From assembly GCF_002895565.1 (NCBI RefSeq), contig NZ_AZRN01000012.1:124001-188000 (forward strand): a stretch of 64,000 bases of DNA, read 5' to 3'. This DNA comes from Petrotoga mexicana DSM 14811 (GTDB lineage Bacteria; Thermotogota; Thermotogae; Petrotogales; Petrotogaceae). Shown one piece after another: positions 41,862 through 51,340 of the stretch (positions within the stretch are counted from its first letter, which is position 1; each line of letters begins with the position of its first letter). A model generated the notes under the pieces. The model did no database searches. It saw nothing but the letters and a program-made list of their open reading frames with translations, and had not been told where the DNA came from. The position numbers and the translations under genes were made by a program.

Positions 41862-42437
41862 ATGGCAACAGGAAATTTAGTAGTAATTGTTGGACCTATG
41901 TATTCTGGTAAAACTTCCGAATTAATCTCTTTCATTGAAATTTACACCCTCGGGAAAAAGAAGATAAAAGTCTTTAAACCTTTGTTAGATAAGAGATACA
42001 ATGAAACTTACATTGTATCGCATTCTAATACTTCCGTTAAAGCAATTCCCATAAATAATTCCGCTGAAATTTTACCTCAGCTTGAGGGAGACGAAAAAGC
42101 GGTTTTTATAGATGAAATCCAGTTTTTAGACGAGCCTCTTAGAGAAGTGGTTGTCGAGATGATCAATTCTGGTAAGGATGTTTATTGTGCGGGCTTGGAT
42201 TTGAGTTATAAAAATAATCCATTCAAAGTTACCTCACTTTTAATGGCCCATGCAGACACGGTGATTAAAAAGAAAGCTGTTTGCCATGAATGTGGAGAGT
42301 ATAGAGGTACAATATCTTACAAAATTGTGGAAAACGGTGGAGAAATAGATGTTGGTGGTTTTGAAAAATATATCGCCGTCTGTAGAGATTGTTACTTGAA
42401 GTTGAATGAAAAAAAACAAAATCAAAATAAATCATAA
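41862..42437 (+). CDS. tdk: Thymidine kinase
   Basis: 191 residues, type II thymidine kinase. It phosphorylates thymidine with ATP in the salvage pathway. The P-loop GPMYSGKTSELI is at the N-terminus, the Walker B-like FIDEIQFLDEPL follows, CAGLDLSYKNNPF precedes the lasso, and the zinc site is CHEC...CRDC. All key residues are present. It follows the phospholipase-like gene by 26 bases. Confidence 0.94.
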   Translation: MATGNLVVIVGPMYSGKTSELISFIEIYTLGKKKIKVFKPLLDKRYNETYIVSHSNTSVKAIPINNSAEILPQLEGDEKAVFIDEIQFLDEPLREVVVEMINSGKDVYCAGLDLSYKNNPFKVTSLLMAHADTVIKKKAVCHECGEYRGTISYKIVENGGEIDVGGFEKYIAVCRDCYLKLNEKKQNQNKS

Positions 42438-42455
42438 AAACAAGGGGGTTGATCT

Positions 42456-43280
42456 ATGCGAATTACAAACATCTACGATAAAGCGGAATTAGCCAACAAA
42501 GTGAAAATTCCTTGGTTGGGATATGGGACATACAAAGCCCATGGAGATGAATTGATAGAGGGTGTAAAGTACGCTTTAAGTATAGGATACAGATTGATAG
42601 ATACCGCTGAAATGTACGAAAACGAAGAAGAGATAGGTAAAGCAATCAGACAGAGTAAAATACCAAGAGATGAAATTTTTATAACCTCAAAAGTATGGAA
42701 TACGAATCAAGGTTTTGAAAGTACTTTAAACTCTTTTGAGAATTCATTAAAAAGATTGGGAACAGATTATTTAGATTTATACTTAATTCACTGGCCTGTA
42801 AGTGGAAAATATATAGAAACCTGGAAAGCCCTTGAAAAGTTATATAAGGAAGGTAGAGTAAGGGCTATTGGTGTGAGTAATTTTTTAATTCATCATCTCC
42901 AAGATATAATAAATAACTGTGAAATTACCCCTATGGTGAATCAAGTAGAATTTCATCCATACTTATTGCAAAGAGATCTTTTAGATTATTGTCAAAGGAA
43001 CAAAATACAGCTTGAAGCTTGGAGTCCTTTAATGAGAGGAAGAGTCTTAAACATTTCTCAGATAGTAGACATAGCAAATAAGTATAAAAAAACTCCCGCA
43101 CAAATAGTATTAAGATGGGACCTGCAACATGGCGTGGTAACTATTCCCAAATCTGTACACAAGGAAAGAATAAAAGAAAATGCTGATATTTTCGACTTCG
43201 AACTAACAGAGGAAGAAATGAAGATAATAGACAATTTAGATCAGGGTAAAAGATTTGGAGCAAATCCCGATGATTTTTAA
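42456..43280 (+). CDS. Aldo/keto reductase
   Basis: 274 residues, single-domain TIM barrel NADPH-dependent oxidoreductase. The catalytic tetrad is seen as Asp and Tyr in IDTAEMYENEEEIG, Lys in FITSKVWNTNQG and His in YLIHWPVSGKYIE. The C-terminal IPKSVHKERIKEN binds the cofactor phosphate. It resembles the 2,5-diketo-gluconate reductase / methylglyoxal reductase group; the substrate is open. AAGGGGGTTGATC precedes the ATG, 18 bases after tdk. Confidence 0.9.
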   Translation: MRITNIYDKAELANKVKIPWLGYGTYKAHGDELIEGVKYALSIGYRLIDTAEMYENEEEIGKAIRQSKIPRDEIFITSKVWNTNQGFESTLNSFENSLKRLGTDYLDLYLIHWPVSGKYIETWKALEKLYKEGRVRAIGVSNFLIHHLQDIINNCEITPMVNQVEFHPYLLQRDLLDYCQRNKIQLEAWSPLMRGRVLNISQIVDIANKYKKTPAQIVLRWDLQHGVVTIPKSVHKERIKENADIFDFELTEEEMKIIDNLDQGKRFGANPDDF

Positions 43281-43307
43281 GGTTAACATAGCTTTTAACA
43301 AGATTAA

Positions 43308-43336
43308 TTGATTTTTCAACAATGAAATGATATAAT
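43308..43336 (+). promoter_or_regulatory. Promoter of the SRP RNA gene
   Basis: TTGATT (43308-43313) and TATAAT (43331-43336) are 17 bases apart. The predicted transcription start is near 43343, just ahead of the SRP RNA. Confidence 0.75.
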
Positions 43337-43353
43337 ATGGAAGCACCATTACA

Positions 43354-43456
43354 GGAGGCTGGGTCCTGCGCAATAGGAACCCGTGAAACTGGTCAGGCCC
43401 GGAAGGGAGCAGCCATAAGCGGAGATTTCTATGTGCAGCAGGGAAACCCAGCCATC
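43354..43456 (+). ncRNA. ffs: Signal recognition particle RNA (4.5S type)
   Basis: Contains the conserved SRP domain IV sequence: GGTCAGGCCCGGAAGGGAGC with AGCC following (43392-43415). The outer arms GGCTGGG (43357-43363) and CCCAGCC (43447-43453) pair, with inner pairing CCTGC/GCAGG, giving the long hairpin of a small bacterial SRP RNA of about 100 nt. It binds Ffh and guides nascent membrane proteins to the translocon. Exact ends are estimated. Confidence 0.95.
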
Positions 43457-43482
43457 TTTAATAATTTTGGAGGTACAAAAAA

Positions 43483-44232
43483 TTGGCACGAAAAAAGAAA
43501 AATAAGAACGAATATGAAGATGTTCAAATATACGGTCCTGATGATATTGCTTTCATGAAAGTTGATGAGGTAATCAAAAAAGTTAATAGCGATCAGAAAC
43601 CCATTAAAGAAAAAGAAATCAAAAGAACACCTTCTTTTGAGCATTACTACAGCGAAAACCCAACGTCAGAATTAACTGTAAAAGAATTAATTTTAAAATT
43701 AAGAAACGGGCATAAGTATCTATTTAAAGCCCCATCTGGGGTGTATGGGAAGAAAAGAATAGACAGGGCAAGCATTTTATTGATTGAAAAAGTAGAACTA
43801 ACAAATGAAAAAGTTTTAGACATTGGATGCGGATACGGAGCAATAGGTATAGCCTTAAAAAAAGAGTTTCCTGACATCGATCTGTATATGAGTGACATAA
43901 ATAACAGAGCCGTTGATTTTTCTAAAATAAACGCTAAAAACAACAATGTAAACGCTGTGATCAAACAAGGAAATCTATTCAAACCATGGGAAGATGATTA
44001 CTTCGATGTCATTGTTACCAACCCTCCAATAGTCGCTGGTAAGAAAGTATTACATGAACTGATCGAAGGATCCTATTACCATTTGAATGAGAATGGCAAG
44101 ATGTATTTAGTTGCTTACCACAATAAGGGTGGGAAAGCATTAGAAAGTTACATGGAACAAATTTTTGGTAACGTAAAAGAGCTAGAAAAATCTGGAGGTT
44201 TTAGAGTTTATTTTTCAATAAAGAGGGGTTAG
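43483..44232 (+). CDS. Class I SAM-dependent methyltransferase (RsmC-like)
   Basis: 249 residues. A lysine-rich N-terminus (MARKKKNKNEYED) is followed by a Rossmann methyltransferase domain: SAM motif VLDIGCGYGAIGIALKKEFP, acidic motif LYMSDINNRAVDF and the target-base motif VTNPPIVAGKKV. NPP motifs belong to N-methyltransferases acting on RNA bases; the best family fit is RsmC/RlmG-like rRNA guanine-N2 methyltransferase, but the target is not certain. The start is TTG with GGAGGT eight bases upstream, directly behind the SRP RNA, so it may be read from the same promoter. Confidence 0.8.
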   Translation: MARKKKNKNEYEDVQIYGPDDIAFMKVDEVIKKVNSDQKPIKEKEIKRTPSFEHYYSENPTSELTVKELILKLRNGHKYLFKAPSGVYGKKRIDRASILLIEKVELTNEKVLDIGCGYGAIGIALKKEFPDIDLYMSDINNRAVDFSKINAKNNNVNAVIKQGNLFKPWEDDYFDVIVTNPPIVAGKKVLHELIEGSYYHLNENGKMYLVAYHNKGGKALESYMEQIFGNVKELEKSGGFRVYFSIKRG

Positions 44233-44233
44233 G

Positions 44234-44986
44234 ATGTTTTTTGGATGCAAAAATCTTTCTTTCAGTTATTATGAAAAAAAGGTACTAACAAATATCAATT
44301 TAGACGTCAAAAAAGGCGAGTTTATTGGATTAGTTGGGAGTAATGGAAGTGGAAAATCTACGCTTCTAAAGCTTCTTTGTGGTATTTTATCCCCTCAAGA
44401 GGGAGAAGTAATTATCAAAGATCAAAAATTAGATGAACATAATAGAATAAAGGTAGGTTATATTTTTCAAAACCCTGAAAATCAAATTATAGGGGTCACC
44501 GTCGAAGAGGACGTAGCTTTTGGGTTAGAAAACATAGGGGTCCCAAGAGAGAAAATGCTAGAAAGAATCGAATGGGCCCTTTCAACGGTAGGGTTAGAAG
44601 GGTTGAACCACGCAGACCCCAATGCATTATCTGGAGGGCAAAAACAAAGACTTGCAATAGCCTCTATTCTGGCAATGGAACCTGAGATTATACTTATGGA
44701 TGAACCTACTTCAATGCTAGATCCAAAAGGTCGAAATGAAATCTATAAAGTTATACACAATCTCAGAGAAATAGGAGAAACGATTATAATTGCTACTCAT
44801 CATTCTTCTGACCTGGAACATGTAGACAAAATCATCGCTCTCAACGATGGAGAGATTGTTTATGAAGGAGACAAGGATCAATTTTACAAGAATAACGTTA
44901 TCCAATCTGAGCTACCTTTCAACGAAAAAATTAACAGACATTTTCATACGGATTTGAAAAAGTTGGTTGATGAACTATGTCGATAA
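44234..44986 (+). CDS. Energy-coupling factor transporter ATPase (EcfA1)
   Basis: 250 residues. ABC ATPase with Walker [18 protein letters not shown]-loop region FQNPENQIIGVTVEEDVAFG (the ENQ/F..T.EEDVAFG pattern is diagnostic of EcfA), signature LSGGQKQRLAIA, Walker B ILMDEPTSMLD and switch His in ATHHSSD. It powers vitamin or metal uptake together with EcfT and substrate-specific S components, none of which is next to it here. One base after the methyltransferase stop; overlaps the second ATPase. Confidence 0.9.
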   Translation: MFFGCKNLSFSYYEKKVLTNINLDVKKGEFIGLVGSNGSGKSTLLKLLCGILSPQEGEVIIKDQKLDEHNRIKVGYIFQNPENQIIGVTVEEDVAFGLENIGVPREKMLERIEWALSTVGLEGLNHADPNALSGGQKQRLAIASILAMEPEIILMDEPTSMLDPKGRNEIYKVIHNLREIGETIIIATHHSSDLEHVDKIIALNDGEIVYEGDKDQFYKNNVIQSELPFNEKINRHFHTDLKKLVDELCR

Positions 44987-45783
44987 TACTTGAAGATGTA
45001 AGTTTTACTTACTCCTTGAATACACCTTTTCAAAAGACAGCCTTAACAAATATAAATATAGAAATTAAGAAAGGTGATTTGTGGTTATTCGTTGGACATA
45101 CAGGATCCGGGAAAACTACGTTAATGAGTTTACTGAATGGATTACTCATACCTCAACAAGGACGAGTGTTAGTTGAGAGACTATCCACAAAGGACAAAAA
45201 GGTCAACATAAAAGATATCAGAAAGAAAATAGGTATAGTTTTTCAATACCCAGAATCGCAATTTTTTCTTCCCACAGTAAGGGAAGAAATAATGTTTGCA
45301 CCAAAAAATTTTGGGGTTCAACTAAGTGATGATTTACTAAAGTACTATTTAGACTTGGTAAAGTTACCGGAATCATACCTTGAAAAAAATCCATTTGAAC
45401 TCTCAGGAGGAGAAATGAGAAAGGTAGCGATTATCTCTGTTCTCTCCTATAACCCTGATTATATAATCTTTGACGAACCCACTGTTGGATTGGATTACCT
45501 GACAAAAACTTCTATATTCAACCTTATAAAAGAACTTCACAACTTGGGAAAGACCATAATAATATCAACCCACTGGATAGACGAATTCGCCAGTTTGAAA
45601 CCTAAAGTACTGTTGTTAAAAAAAGGCGAAGAAGCTTTTAAAGGCAATTTTGATGATTTTGTTTTGCTAGATGAAAAAACTCTTTGGGAAGCTGGTATAA
45701 TATTCAATGAAAAGATGCAATTGTATAAATGTGCTATAAAATCAGGAAAAAAGGAATTAGCTGAAAAGATTTCATCTATTTAA
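44977..45783 (+). CDS. Energy-coupling factor transporter ATPase (EcfA2)
   Basis: 268 residues, partner of the preceding ATPase. Walker A GHTGSGKTTLMSLLNG, FQYPESQFFLPTVREEIMFAPKNFG, signature LSGGEMRKVAIISVL, Walker B YIIFDEPTVGLDY and STHWIDE. It starts inside the end of the first ATPase gene (ATG at 44977). The heterodimeric pair without EcfT suggests that the T and S components are encoded elsewhere in the genome. Confidence 0.9.
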   Translation: MSIILEDVSFTYSLNTPFQKTALTNINIEIKKGDLWLFVGHTGSGKTTLMSLLNGLLIPQQGRVLVERLSTKDKKVNIKDIRKKIGIVFQYPESQFFLPTVREEIMFAPKNFGVQLSDDLLKYYLDLVKLPESYLEKNPFELSGGEMRKVAIISVLSYNPDYIIFDEPTVGLDYLTKTSIFNLIKELHNLGKTIIISTHWIDEFASLKPKVLLLKKGEEAFKGNFDDFVLLDEKTLWEAGIIFNEKMQLYKCAIKSGKKELAEKISSI

Positions 45784-45803
45784 AGTTGAGGGGATGGTGA
45801 AAA

Positions 45804-47027
45804 TTGAAAAAGGTCCTGATGTTATCTATTTTTGTTTCAATCTTTTTATTGCAGCTTTTTTCTCAGTCAAGCGAGGTTATCGATCTAAGAAGAAGTTTTT
45901 TGATATACACAGAAGGTGATTCCAGTATTGGTTCCTTGTTGGAACAATATTTAAAAGATGATCTTGAAAAACAAGGAAAATATAGGGTATTAACAAAAGA
46001 TGATCTGTTATTAGAAAATCTTAGAGAAATGCTCGAAAACGAAGATTACATGAAGAAAAATTTAGATGCGGATTTTTTAGTCCATATTCAAATACTTGAA
46101 AGCTTCCCTGACTTAGAAAAAACCGAAGAATTAATATGGTGGGAGTATCGTATACTAGCGAAGGTCAACGTCGTCAAAATTTCCACAGGAGAAAATATCT
46201 ATTCTAAACTTCTTACTTCAAGTGGCACTTCATATATAAATGCTAGTACAAGTGATTTTGAAGCTTTATACTATTCAAGAAGATCCGCAGCCAATAATCT
46301 CGCCTCTTCTATCGCCACAGAGTTGAACAAACTTTTTAAAATAAAAGCCAATATTATCGCTATAGAAAATAAATATGTTCATATAGATGCTGGCAGAAAC
46401 GTTGGAATAAGAAAAGGTATGATGTTTGAATTTGTAATCACTAAAGAATTAAACGGAGAGTTCTATGATCTTCACGGTGGGAAATTAATAGTCGAAGAAG
46501 TCTGGGATAACAACAGTTTGTTGAAGATACTCGAAGCCCTAAAAAATTTCAACTACCAAGATGAAAATGTTTACGTATTGGAAAATCCAACTCTTTCTCC
46601 AATAAAGACCATCACAAGAATATATTACGTTAACGAAGGATTTGAAAAAAACGGTGTTGGGTTCGAAGCAGGATTCGATAATTATGAACACCTATATACT
46701 GGATTTTCTTTTGTGTTCTTGTTCGATGAAAACACATTTGATGGTGATTTTGATTTCAAATTAGGTTATCTTAACTATCTATCAGAAACGGATGCAACCC
46801 TTTTGATGGGAATCTTAGTAGGGTTGAAAAGTGTTACAGCTTCGGATGATTCGTCGGCTGTTTACTTTAAACTCACACCAGTTATCGATTATAGTTATTA
46901 TATGAACGAAACCTTTGGATTATACACGGAAGTAGGATACAATTTCTTATTCCCCATTGAAGAGGTAGGAAATATCGAAACGACAAATGATTTTAAAATC
47001 AGCGCAGGATTCACCTTTAGATTCTAA
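45804..47027 (+). CDS. Predicted outer-envelope protein with C-terminal beta barrel
   Basis: 407 residues. A signal peptide of about 21 residues (MKKVLMLSIFVSIFLLQLFS) is followed by a periplasmic domain that resembles CsgG/FlgT-like assembly proteins (LDADFLVHIQILES ... NKYVHIDAGRNVGIRKGMMFEFV). The last 140 residues alternate aromatic and polar residues in about eight short beta strands (GVGFEAGFDNYEHLYTGFSF ... FKISAGFTFRF), ending in Phe, as in outer-membrane barrels. In Thermotogota this would place it in the toga. The start is TTG with GGGGATGGTGA upstream. Specific function is unknown. Confidence 0.65.
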   Translation: MKKVLMLSIFVSIFLLQLFSQSSEVIDLRRSFLIYTEGDSSIGSLLEQYLKDDLEKQGKYRVLTKDDLLLENLREMLENEDYMKKNLDADFLVHIQILESFPDLEKTEELIWWEYRILAKVNVVKISTGENIYSKLLTSSGTSYINASTSDFEALYYSRRSAANNLASSIATELNKLFKIKANIIAIENKYVHIDAGRNVGIRKGMMFEFVITKELNGEFYDLHGGKLIVEEVWDNNSLLKILEALKNFNYQDENVYVLENPTLSPIKTITRIYYVNEGFEKNGVGFEAGFDNYEHLYTGFSFVFLFDENTFDGDFDFKLGYLNYLSETDATLLMGILVGLKSVTASDDSSAVYFKLTPVIDYSYYMNETFGLYTEVGYNFLFPIEEVGNIETTNDFKISAGFTFRF

Positions 47028-47044
47028 ATCTACTAGAATCTAAA
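47016..47044 (+). terminator. Hairpin overlapping the stop codon before uvrB
   Basis: TTTAGATTCTA (47016-47026) and TAGAATCTAAA (47034-47044) form a perfect 11-bp stem with a 7-nt loop. The stop codon of the envelope protein (47025-47027) lies at the tip. There is no T-tract, so it may modulate rather than end transcription into uvrB. Confidence 0.45.
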
Positions 47045-47072
47045 GCAGAGGTTGAATGGAGGTGTATTTATT

Positions 47073-49049
47073 GTGTTTGAGCTTCGTTCAGAATACGAGC
47101 CTCAAGGAGATCAACCAAAAGCAATAGAAGAACTCTCTTCTGGGATCAATAAAAATTATAGATTTCAAACTTTATTGGGAGTTACTGGATCTGGTAAAAC
47201 CTATACAATGGCTAATATTATTGCAAACGTGAATCGACCAACTTTAGTGCTCTCCCCGAATAAAATCTTAGCTGTTCAACTATACAACGAATTCAAAGAG
47301 TTTTTTCCAGAAAATAAAGTAGAATTTTTTATAAGTTACTACGATTACTATCAACCAGAAGCCTACATCCCCTCGCGAGATATATACATAGAAAAAAATG
47401 CAGACATAAACGATATTTTAGTCAAAATGAGGCTTTCAACGTTAAAATCAGTTTTAACAAGGAGAGACGTAATTGTAGTTTCAAGTGTTTCAGCTATCTA
47501 TGCATCGGGAAACCCTGATGACTTTTCCAACATAAACCTTTATTTGCGAGTGAATGAAGAGTATTCTAGAAGAGAGATCCTTATTAAACTCGGTAAAATG
47601 CAATACACAAGGCAAGAAAAAGATTATCTCGGTGGAACTTTCAGATGGAAGGGTGATGTTTTAGAAATATTTCCTCCCTACGAAGATTTTGGAATAAGGG
47701 TAACTTTCTTTGATAACGAAGTCGAAAAGATTGAAGCTCTGGACGTATTCAACAGAACTATAATAGAAGAATTTGATAAAATTACTATTTATCCAGCGAA
47801 AGAATTTGTAACCAGTCAGGAAAAGATTTTTTCAGCTATTGAAAGAATAAATGCCGATCTGCAAACCCAAATAGAATATTTTAAAAGGGAAGGAAAACTT
47901 TTAGAGGCTCAACGAATAGAACAAAGGGTACGTCAAGATGTGGAATTTCTTCAAACATTGGGATATTGCAAAGGGATAGAAAATTATTCAAGGTATTTCG
48001 ATGGAAGAAATCCTGGAGACCCTCCGTGGACCCTTTTGGATTACTTCGACGAGGATTTTATTACCTTTATCGACGAATCCCACATAGCCGTACCACAGTT
48101 AAGAGCAATGTTCAGAGGAGATTACGCGAGGAAGAAAAACCTAGTTGACTACGGATTTAGGCTACCGTCTGCTTTAGATAACAGACCTTTAAGATTCGAA
48201 GAGTTTTTGGAAAGAACCAATCAAATAGTTTTTGTATCAGCTACCCCAGGTCCATTTGAAATGGAAGTATCAGACCAAATAGTTGAACAAATCATTAGAC
48301 CTACAGGGCTTGTGGATCCAAAGGTTGAAGTAAAATCTACGGAAGGGCAAGTGGACGATTTCATATCCGAAGTAAAAGAGGTCGTAGAAAGAGGAGAAAG
48401 GGCTCTAGCGGTGGTTTTGACGAAGAAAGATGCAGAAATTCTCTCCGACCATTTGAACCTAATGGGCATTAAATCATTGTATCTACACTCAGAACTGGAC
48501 ACAATTGAAAGGTCAGAGGTAGTGAAAAAGCTAAGAAACGGCGAAATTGAAGTAGTTGTGGGTGTAAACTTACTAAGAGAAGGGCTGGATTTACCGGAAG
48601 TTTCTCTTGTCGCCATAATGGATGCAGATAGAGAGGGATTTTTAAGATCTGAAACAACATTGATTCAAACGATTGGTAGGGCTGCGAGAAACGTTCAAGG
48701 AAAGGTATTACTATACGCAGACAGAATAACGGAGGCTATGAAAACCGCCATCGACGAAACCAATAGAAGAAGAGAAATACAGATTCAATACAATATAGAT
48801 AACAACATCACTCCAAGAAGCATCATTAAAAAATTACCGGAAGATATATTTGCGCCGTTCAAAGATAACGAGGTAAAAGAAGAAGATTATATATTCGCTG
48901 TAGAGGAGAACCTCTCTCCAGATGATTACTTAGCCATGCTTGAAGAAAAAATGTACGAAGCGGCATCCGAATTAAAATACGAAGAAGCAGCAAAGTACCG
49001 GGATGAGATCAAAAGGATAAAAAGAAAATACAACATCAAACAAAATTGA
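47073..49049 (+). CDS. uvrB: Excinuclease ABC subunit B
   Basis: 658 residues. UvrB verifies DNA damage in nucleotide excision repair with UvrA and UvrC. Present: Walker [15 protein letters not shown], the beta-hairpin region [20 protein letters not shown], motif II FIDESH, motif [10 protein letters not shown], and the C-terminal UVR domain [19 protein letters not shown] that binds UvrC. The GTG at 47073 is preferred since GGAGGTG lies eight bases before it; the upstream TTG has no site. A terminator follows. Confidence 0.95.
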   Translation: MFELRSEYEPQGDQPKAIEELSSGINKNYRFQTLLGVTGSGKTYTMANIIANVNRPTLVLSPNKILAVQLYNEFKEFFPENKVEFFISYYDYYQPEAYIPSRDIYIEKNADINDILVKMRLSTLKSVLTRRDVIVVSSVSAIYASGNPDDFSNINLYLRVNEEYSRREILIKLGKMQYTRQEKDYLGGTFRWKGDVLEIFPPYEDFGIRVTFFDNEVEKIEALDVFNRTIIEEFDKITIYPAKEFVTSQEKIFSAIERINADLQTQIEYFKREGKLLEAQRIEQRVRQDVEFLQTLGYCKGIENYSRYFDGRNPGDPPWTLLDYFDEDFITFIDESHIAVPQLRAMFRGDYARKKNLVDYGFRLPSALDNRPLRFEEFLERTNQIVFVSATPGPFEMEVSDQIVEQIIRPTGLVDPKVEVKSTEGQVDDFISEVKEVVERGERALAVVLTKKDAEILSDHLNLMGIKSLYLHSELDTIERSEVVKKLRNGEIEVVVGVNLLREGLDLPEVSLVAIMDADREGFLRSETTLIQTIGRAARNVQGKVLLYADRITEAMKTAIDETNRRREIQIQYNIDNNITPRSIIKKLPEDIFAPFKDNEVKEEDYIFAVEENLSPDDYLAMLEEKMYEAASELKYEEAAKYRDEIKRIKRKYNIKQN

Positions 49050-49068
49050 CTATAAAAAATAACTTAAA

Positions 49069-49098
49069 AAGGTGTAGAATTTCTACACCCTTTCTTTT
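49069..49098. terminator. Terminator shared by uvrB and the convergent membrane protein
   Basis: AAGGTGTAGAA pairs with TTCTACACCCTT around a one- or two-base turn and is followed on the plus strand by a T-rich run (49091-49102). The leftward gene ends inside the hairpin (TAG at 49083-49085), and A residues on the left side give it a T-tract on the minus strand. Confidence 0.85.
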
Positions 49099-49442
49099 TT
49101 TTGATTTGCGTGTAAACTTCTTACCTTTTTTCTCAAAAATCTATCAGTATCAAAGAAGAATCTGAAAAGGCCCCAAATAAAGATAAAAAATATACATAAT
49201 GTAATCCACAACATTTCAACTTCTCCCATAGCCCCAAAAATGCCTGTTCCTCTTATTCCAGTAATTATAAATGCCAACAGCCACTCTTTACTCAAAAGAG
49301 CTACAATGGTTATAGCAAAAAGAATCCATGGTTGGTTAATAACCAAGGAAAACACAAATAAAGAAGCCAAACCGGCAATCCATAAGATTATTCTGTAGAT
49401 GATTCTACCTTTACTTTTGCTCTCTTTTAAATCTCCTGCCAA
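49083..49442 (-). CDS. Small integral membrane protein downstream of lepA
   Basis: About 119 residues with three hydrophobic segments (IIYRIILWIAGLASLFVFSL; WILFAITIVALLS plus WLLAFIITGI; MLWITLCIFFIFIWGLF) and a basic C-terminus. No recognised family. The TTG at 49442 is favoured because GGAGGTG sits six bases before it, while the frame upstream from 49457 has none. It follows the lepA stop by 17 bases on the same strand and ends within the terminator. Confidence 0.65.
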   Translation of the reverse strand: MAGDLKESKSKGRIIYRIILWIAGLASLFVFSLVINQPWILFAITIVALLSKEWLLAFIITGIRGTGIFGAMGEVEMLWITLCIFFIFIWGLFRFFFDTDRFLRKKVRSLHANQKKERV

Positions 49443-49459
49443 CTTTGACACCTCCAAAT

Positions 49460-51280
49460 CTATTCTTCATCTTCATTGACTTTCAACAAAGCCAAAAATG
49501 CCTCTTGCGGAATATTGACCTTACCAATCTCTCTCATCCTTTTTTTACCTTCTTTTTGCTTTTCTAGCAATTTCATCTTTCTTGTCACATCTCCACCATA
49601 ACACTTTTGAAGGACATCTTTTCTTAAGGCTTTAATAGTGGATCTCGCTATTATCTTACCCTTACAATATGCTTGTATAGGTATCTCGAACTGATGTCTG
49701 GGAATTAAATCCCTTAATTTATCTACTAATTTTCTTGCAAGTGTATAACTCTGGCTCTCATGAACTACGTAAGACAAGGCGTCGACTTTCTCTCTATTTA
49801 TTAAAATTTCTAACTTCACTAAATTAGACTCTTTGTATCCAGTTATCTCGTAATCCATAGAGGCGTAACCTTTACTGATAGCCTTCATCTTATCAAAAAA
49901 ATCGAAGATCAAATCAGCCAAAGGAATTTCAAAATGTAAAACTACCCGATTTTTACCTGCATTTGATACATGAGAAAAATTACCTCTTTTTTCGACTTGA
50001 GCAAGATTGATTAAATCTCCCATATAATCAGGCGGCGTGATAATATCCAACTTGCAAAAAGGTTCGTAAACTTTCTCTATCAAATCTTCATCAGGAAACT
50101 CTGAAGGATTCGTAATTTCTATTTCTTCCCCATTTCTTAGCTTGGCTTTGTAAATTACACTCGGAACAGTAAGGATAACGGCAAGTTCAAACTCCCTTTG
50201 CAAACGTTCTTTAACAACTTCCATGTGAAGTAAGCCCAAAAAACCTACCCTAAAACCATATCCCATAGCGGGGGAACTTTCGGGTGTGAACACAAGAGAG
50301 GCATCGTTCAATTTCAACTTTTCAAGAGCCTTTCTTAAATCCTCATAATACTCAGGTAAGCCTGGATAAAGTCCAGCATAGACCATCGGTTTTACTTCTT
50401 TGTACCCAGGAAGAGGTTTATCTATGGGATTCAGCGCATCAGTAATTGTATCTCCTACTCTTGCTTGCTCAATATCTTTTATCCCCGCTATAATATAACC
50501 AATTTCGCCAGCGGACAAATCCTCTGTCTCTATCATCTCTGGATGAAAGATTCCAACCTCTGTAACTTCATAGGTTCCTTCAGATGCCATTAATTTAATC
50601 TTATCGCCTTTTTTTACCTTCCCACCAAATATTCTACAATAAACGATGATCCCTTTGTACTTATCGTACTTAGCATCGAATACCAGACCTTTCAACTTGT
50701 CTGAAGTATTGCCTTTGCTAAGGGGAGAAGGGACCTTTTGAATAATCAATTCCAGTAAATCTGTAACGCCCTCTCCAGTTTTAGCACTAATGGGGACTAT
50801 AGAATCTGCTTCAATACCAACCAAATCATTTATCTCCAACATTGTTTCATCAATATTTGCAGTGGGAAGATCTATTTTGTTTATTGCACCTATGATTTCT
50901 AAATTGTTCTCCAACGCTAAATACGTGTTAGTAACCGTTTGGGCTTGCACACCCTGTGTGGCATCGACCAATAAAATAGCACCTTCACATGCTGCCAAAC
51001 TTCTTGAAACTTCATAGGTAAAATCAATATGTCCGGGAGTGTCCAGAATATTTAGCTCATACTCATTTCCATCTTTTCCAGTATAAAAAACCTTTACCGG
51101 ATGTGATTTGATAGTAATTCCTTTCTCTCTTTCTAAGTCCATTGAATCTAAATACTGTTCTCTCATGTTTCTTTCGTCTATTGAATGCGTCAATTCCAGT
51201 ATTCTATCCATCAAGGTTGTTTTTCCATGATCAATATGTGCAATTATTGCTATATTTCTAATAAAATTGGGATCAAACAA
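49460..51280 (-). CDS. lepA: Elongation factor 4 (LepA)
   Basis: 606 residues. A translational GTPase that back-translocates or remodels stalled ribosomes. G1 AHIDHGKTTLMDRI, G3 DTPGHIDFTYEVS, G4 NKIDLPTAN. The LepA-specific C-terminal domain is complete: HQFEIPIQAYCKGKIIARS, then DVLQKCYGGDVTRKMKLLEKQKEGKKRM. The TTG at 51280 is chosen because GGAGGTG is eight bases upstream; an in-frame GTG at 51298 has no site. Confidence 0.95.
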   Translation of the reverse strand: MFDPNFIRNIAIIAHIDHGKTTLMDRILELTHSIDERNMREQYLDSMDLEREKGITIKSHPVKVFYTGKDGNEYELNILDTPGHIDFTYEVSRSLAACEGAILLVDATQGVQAQTVTNTYLALENNLEIIGAINKIDLPTANIDETMLEINDLVGIEADSIVPISAKTGEGVTDLLELIIQKVPSPLSKGNTSDKLKGLVFDAKYDKYKGIIVYCRIFGGKVKKGDKIKLMASEGTYEVTEVGIFHPEMIETEDLSAGEIGYIIAGIKDIEQARVGDTITDALNPIDKPLPGYKEVKPMVYAGLYPGLPEYYEDLRKALEKLKLNDASLVFTPESSPAMGYGFRVGFLGLLHMEVVKERLQREFELAVILTVPSVIYKAKLRNGEEIEITNPSEFPDEDLIEKVYEPFCKLDIITPPDYMGDLINLAQVEKRGNFSHVSNAGKNRVVLHFEIPLADLIFDFFDKMKAISKGYASMDYEITGYKESNLVKLEILINREKVDALSYVVHESQSYTLARKLVDKLRDLIPRHQFEIPIQAYCKGKIIARSTIKALRKDVLQKCYGGDVTRKMKLLEKQKEGKKRMREIGKVNIPQEAFLALLKVNEDEE

Positions 51281-51340
51281 AAAAGAAAGCACCTCCACAA
51301 ACCTAAAAATATAGAAATATTATATCATAAATAAGAGAAA

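Noticed and set aside
43337-43558. 73-residue reading frame across 43.3-43.6 kb
   Set aside because: It lies over the SRP RNA and the start of the methyltransferase gene.
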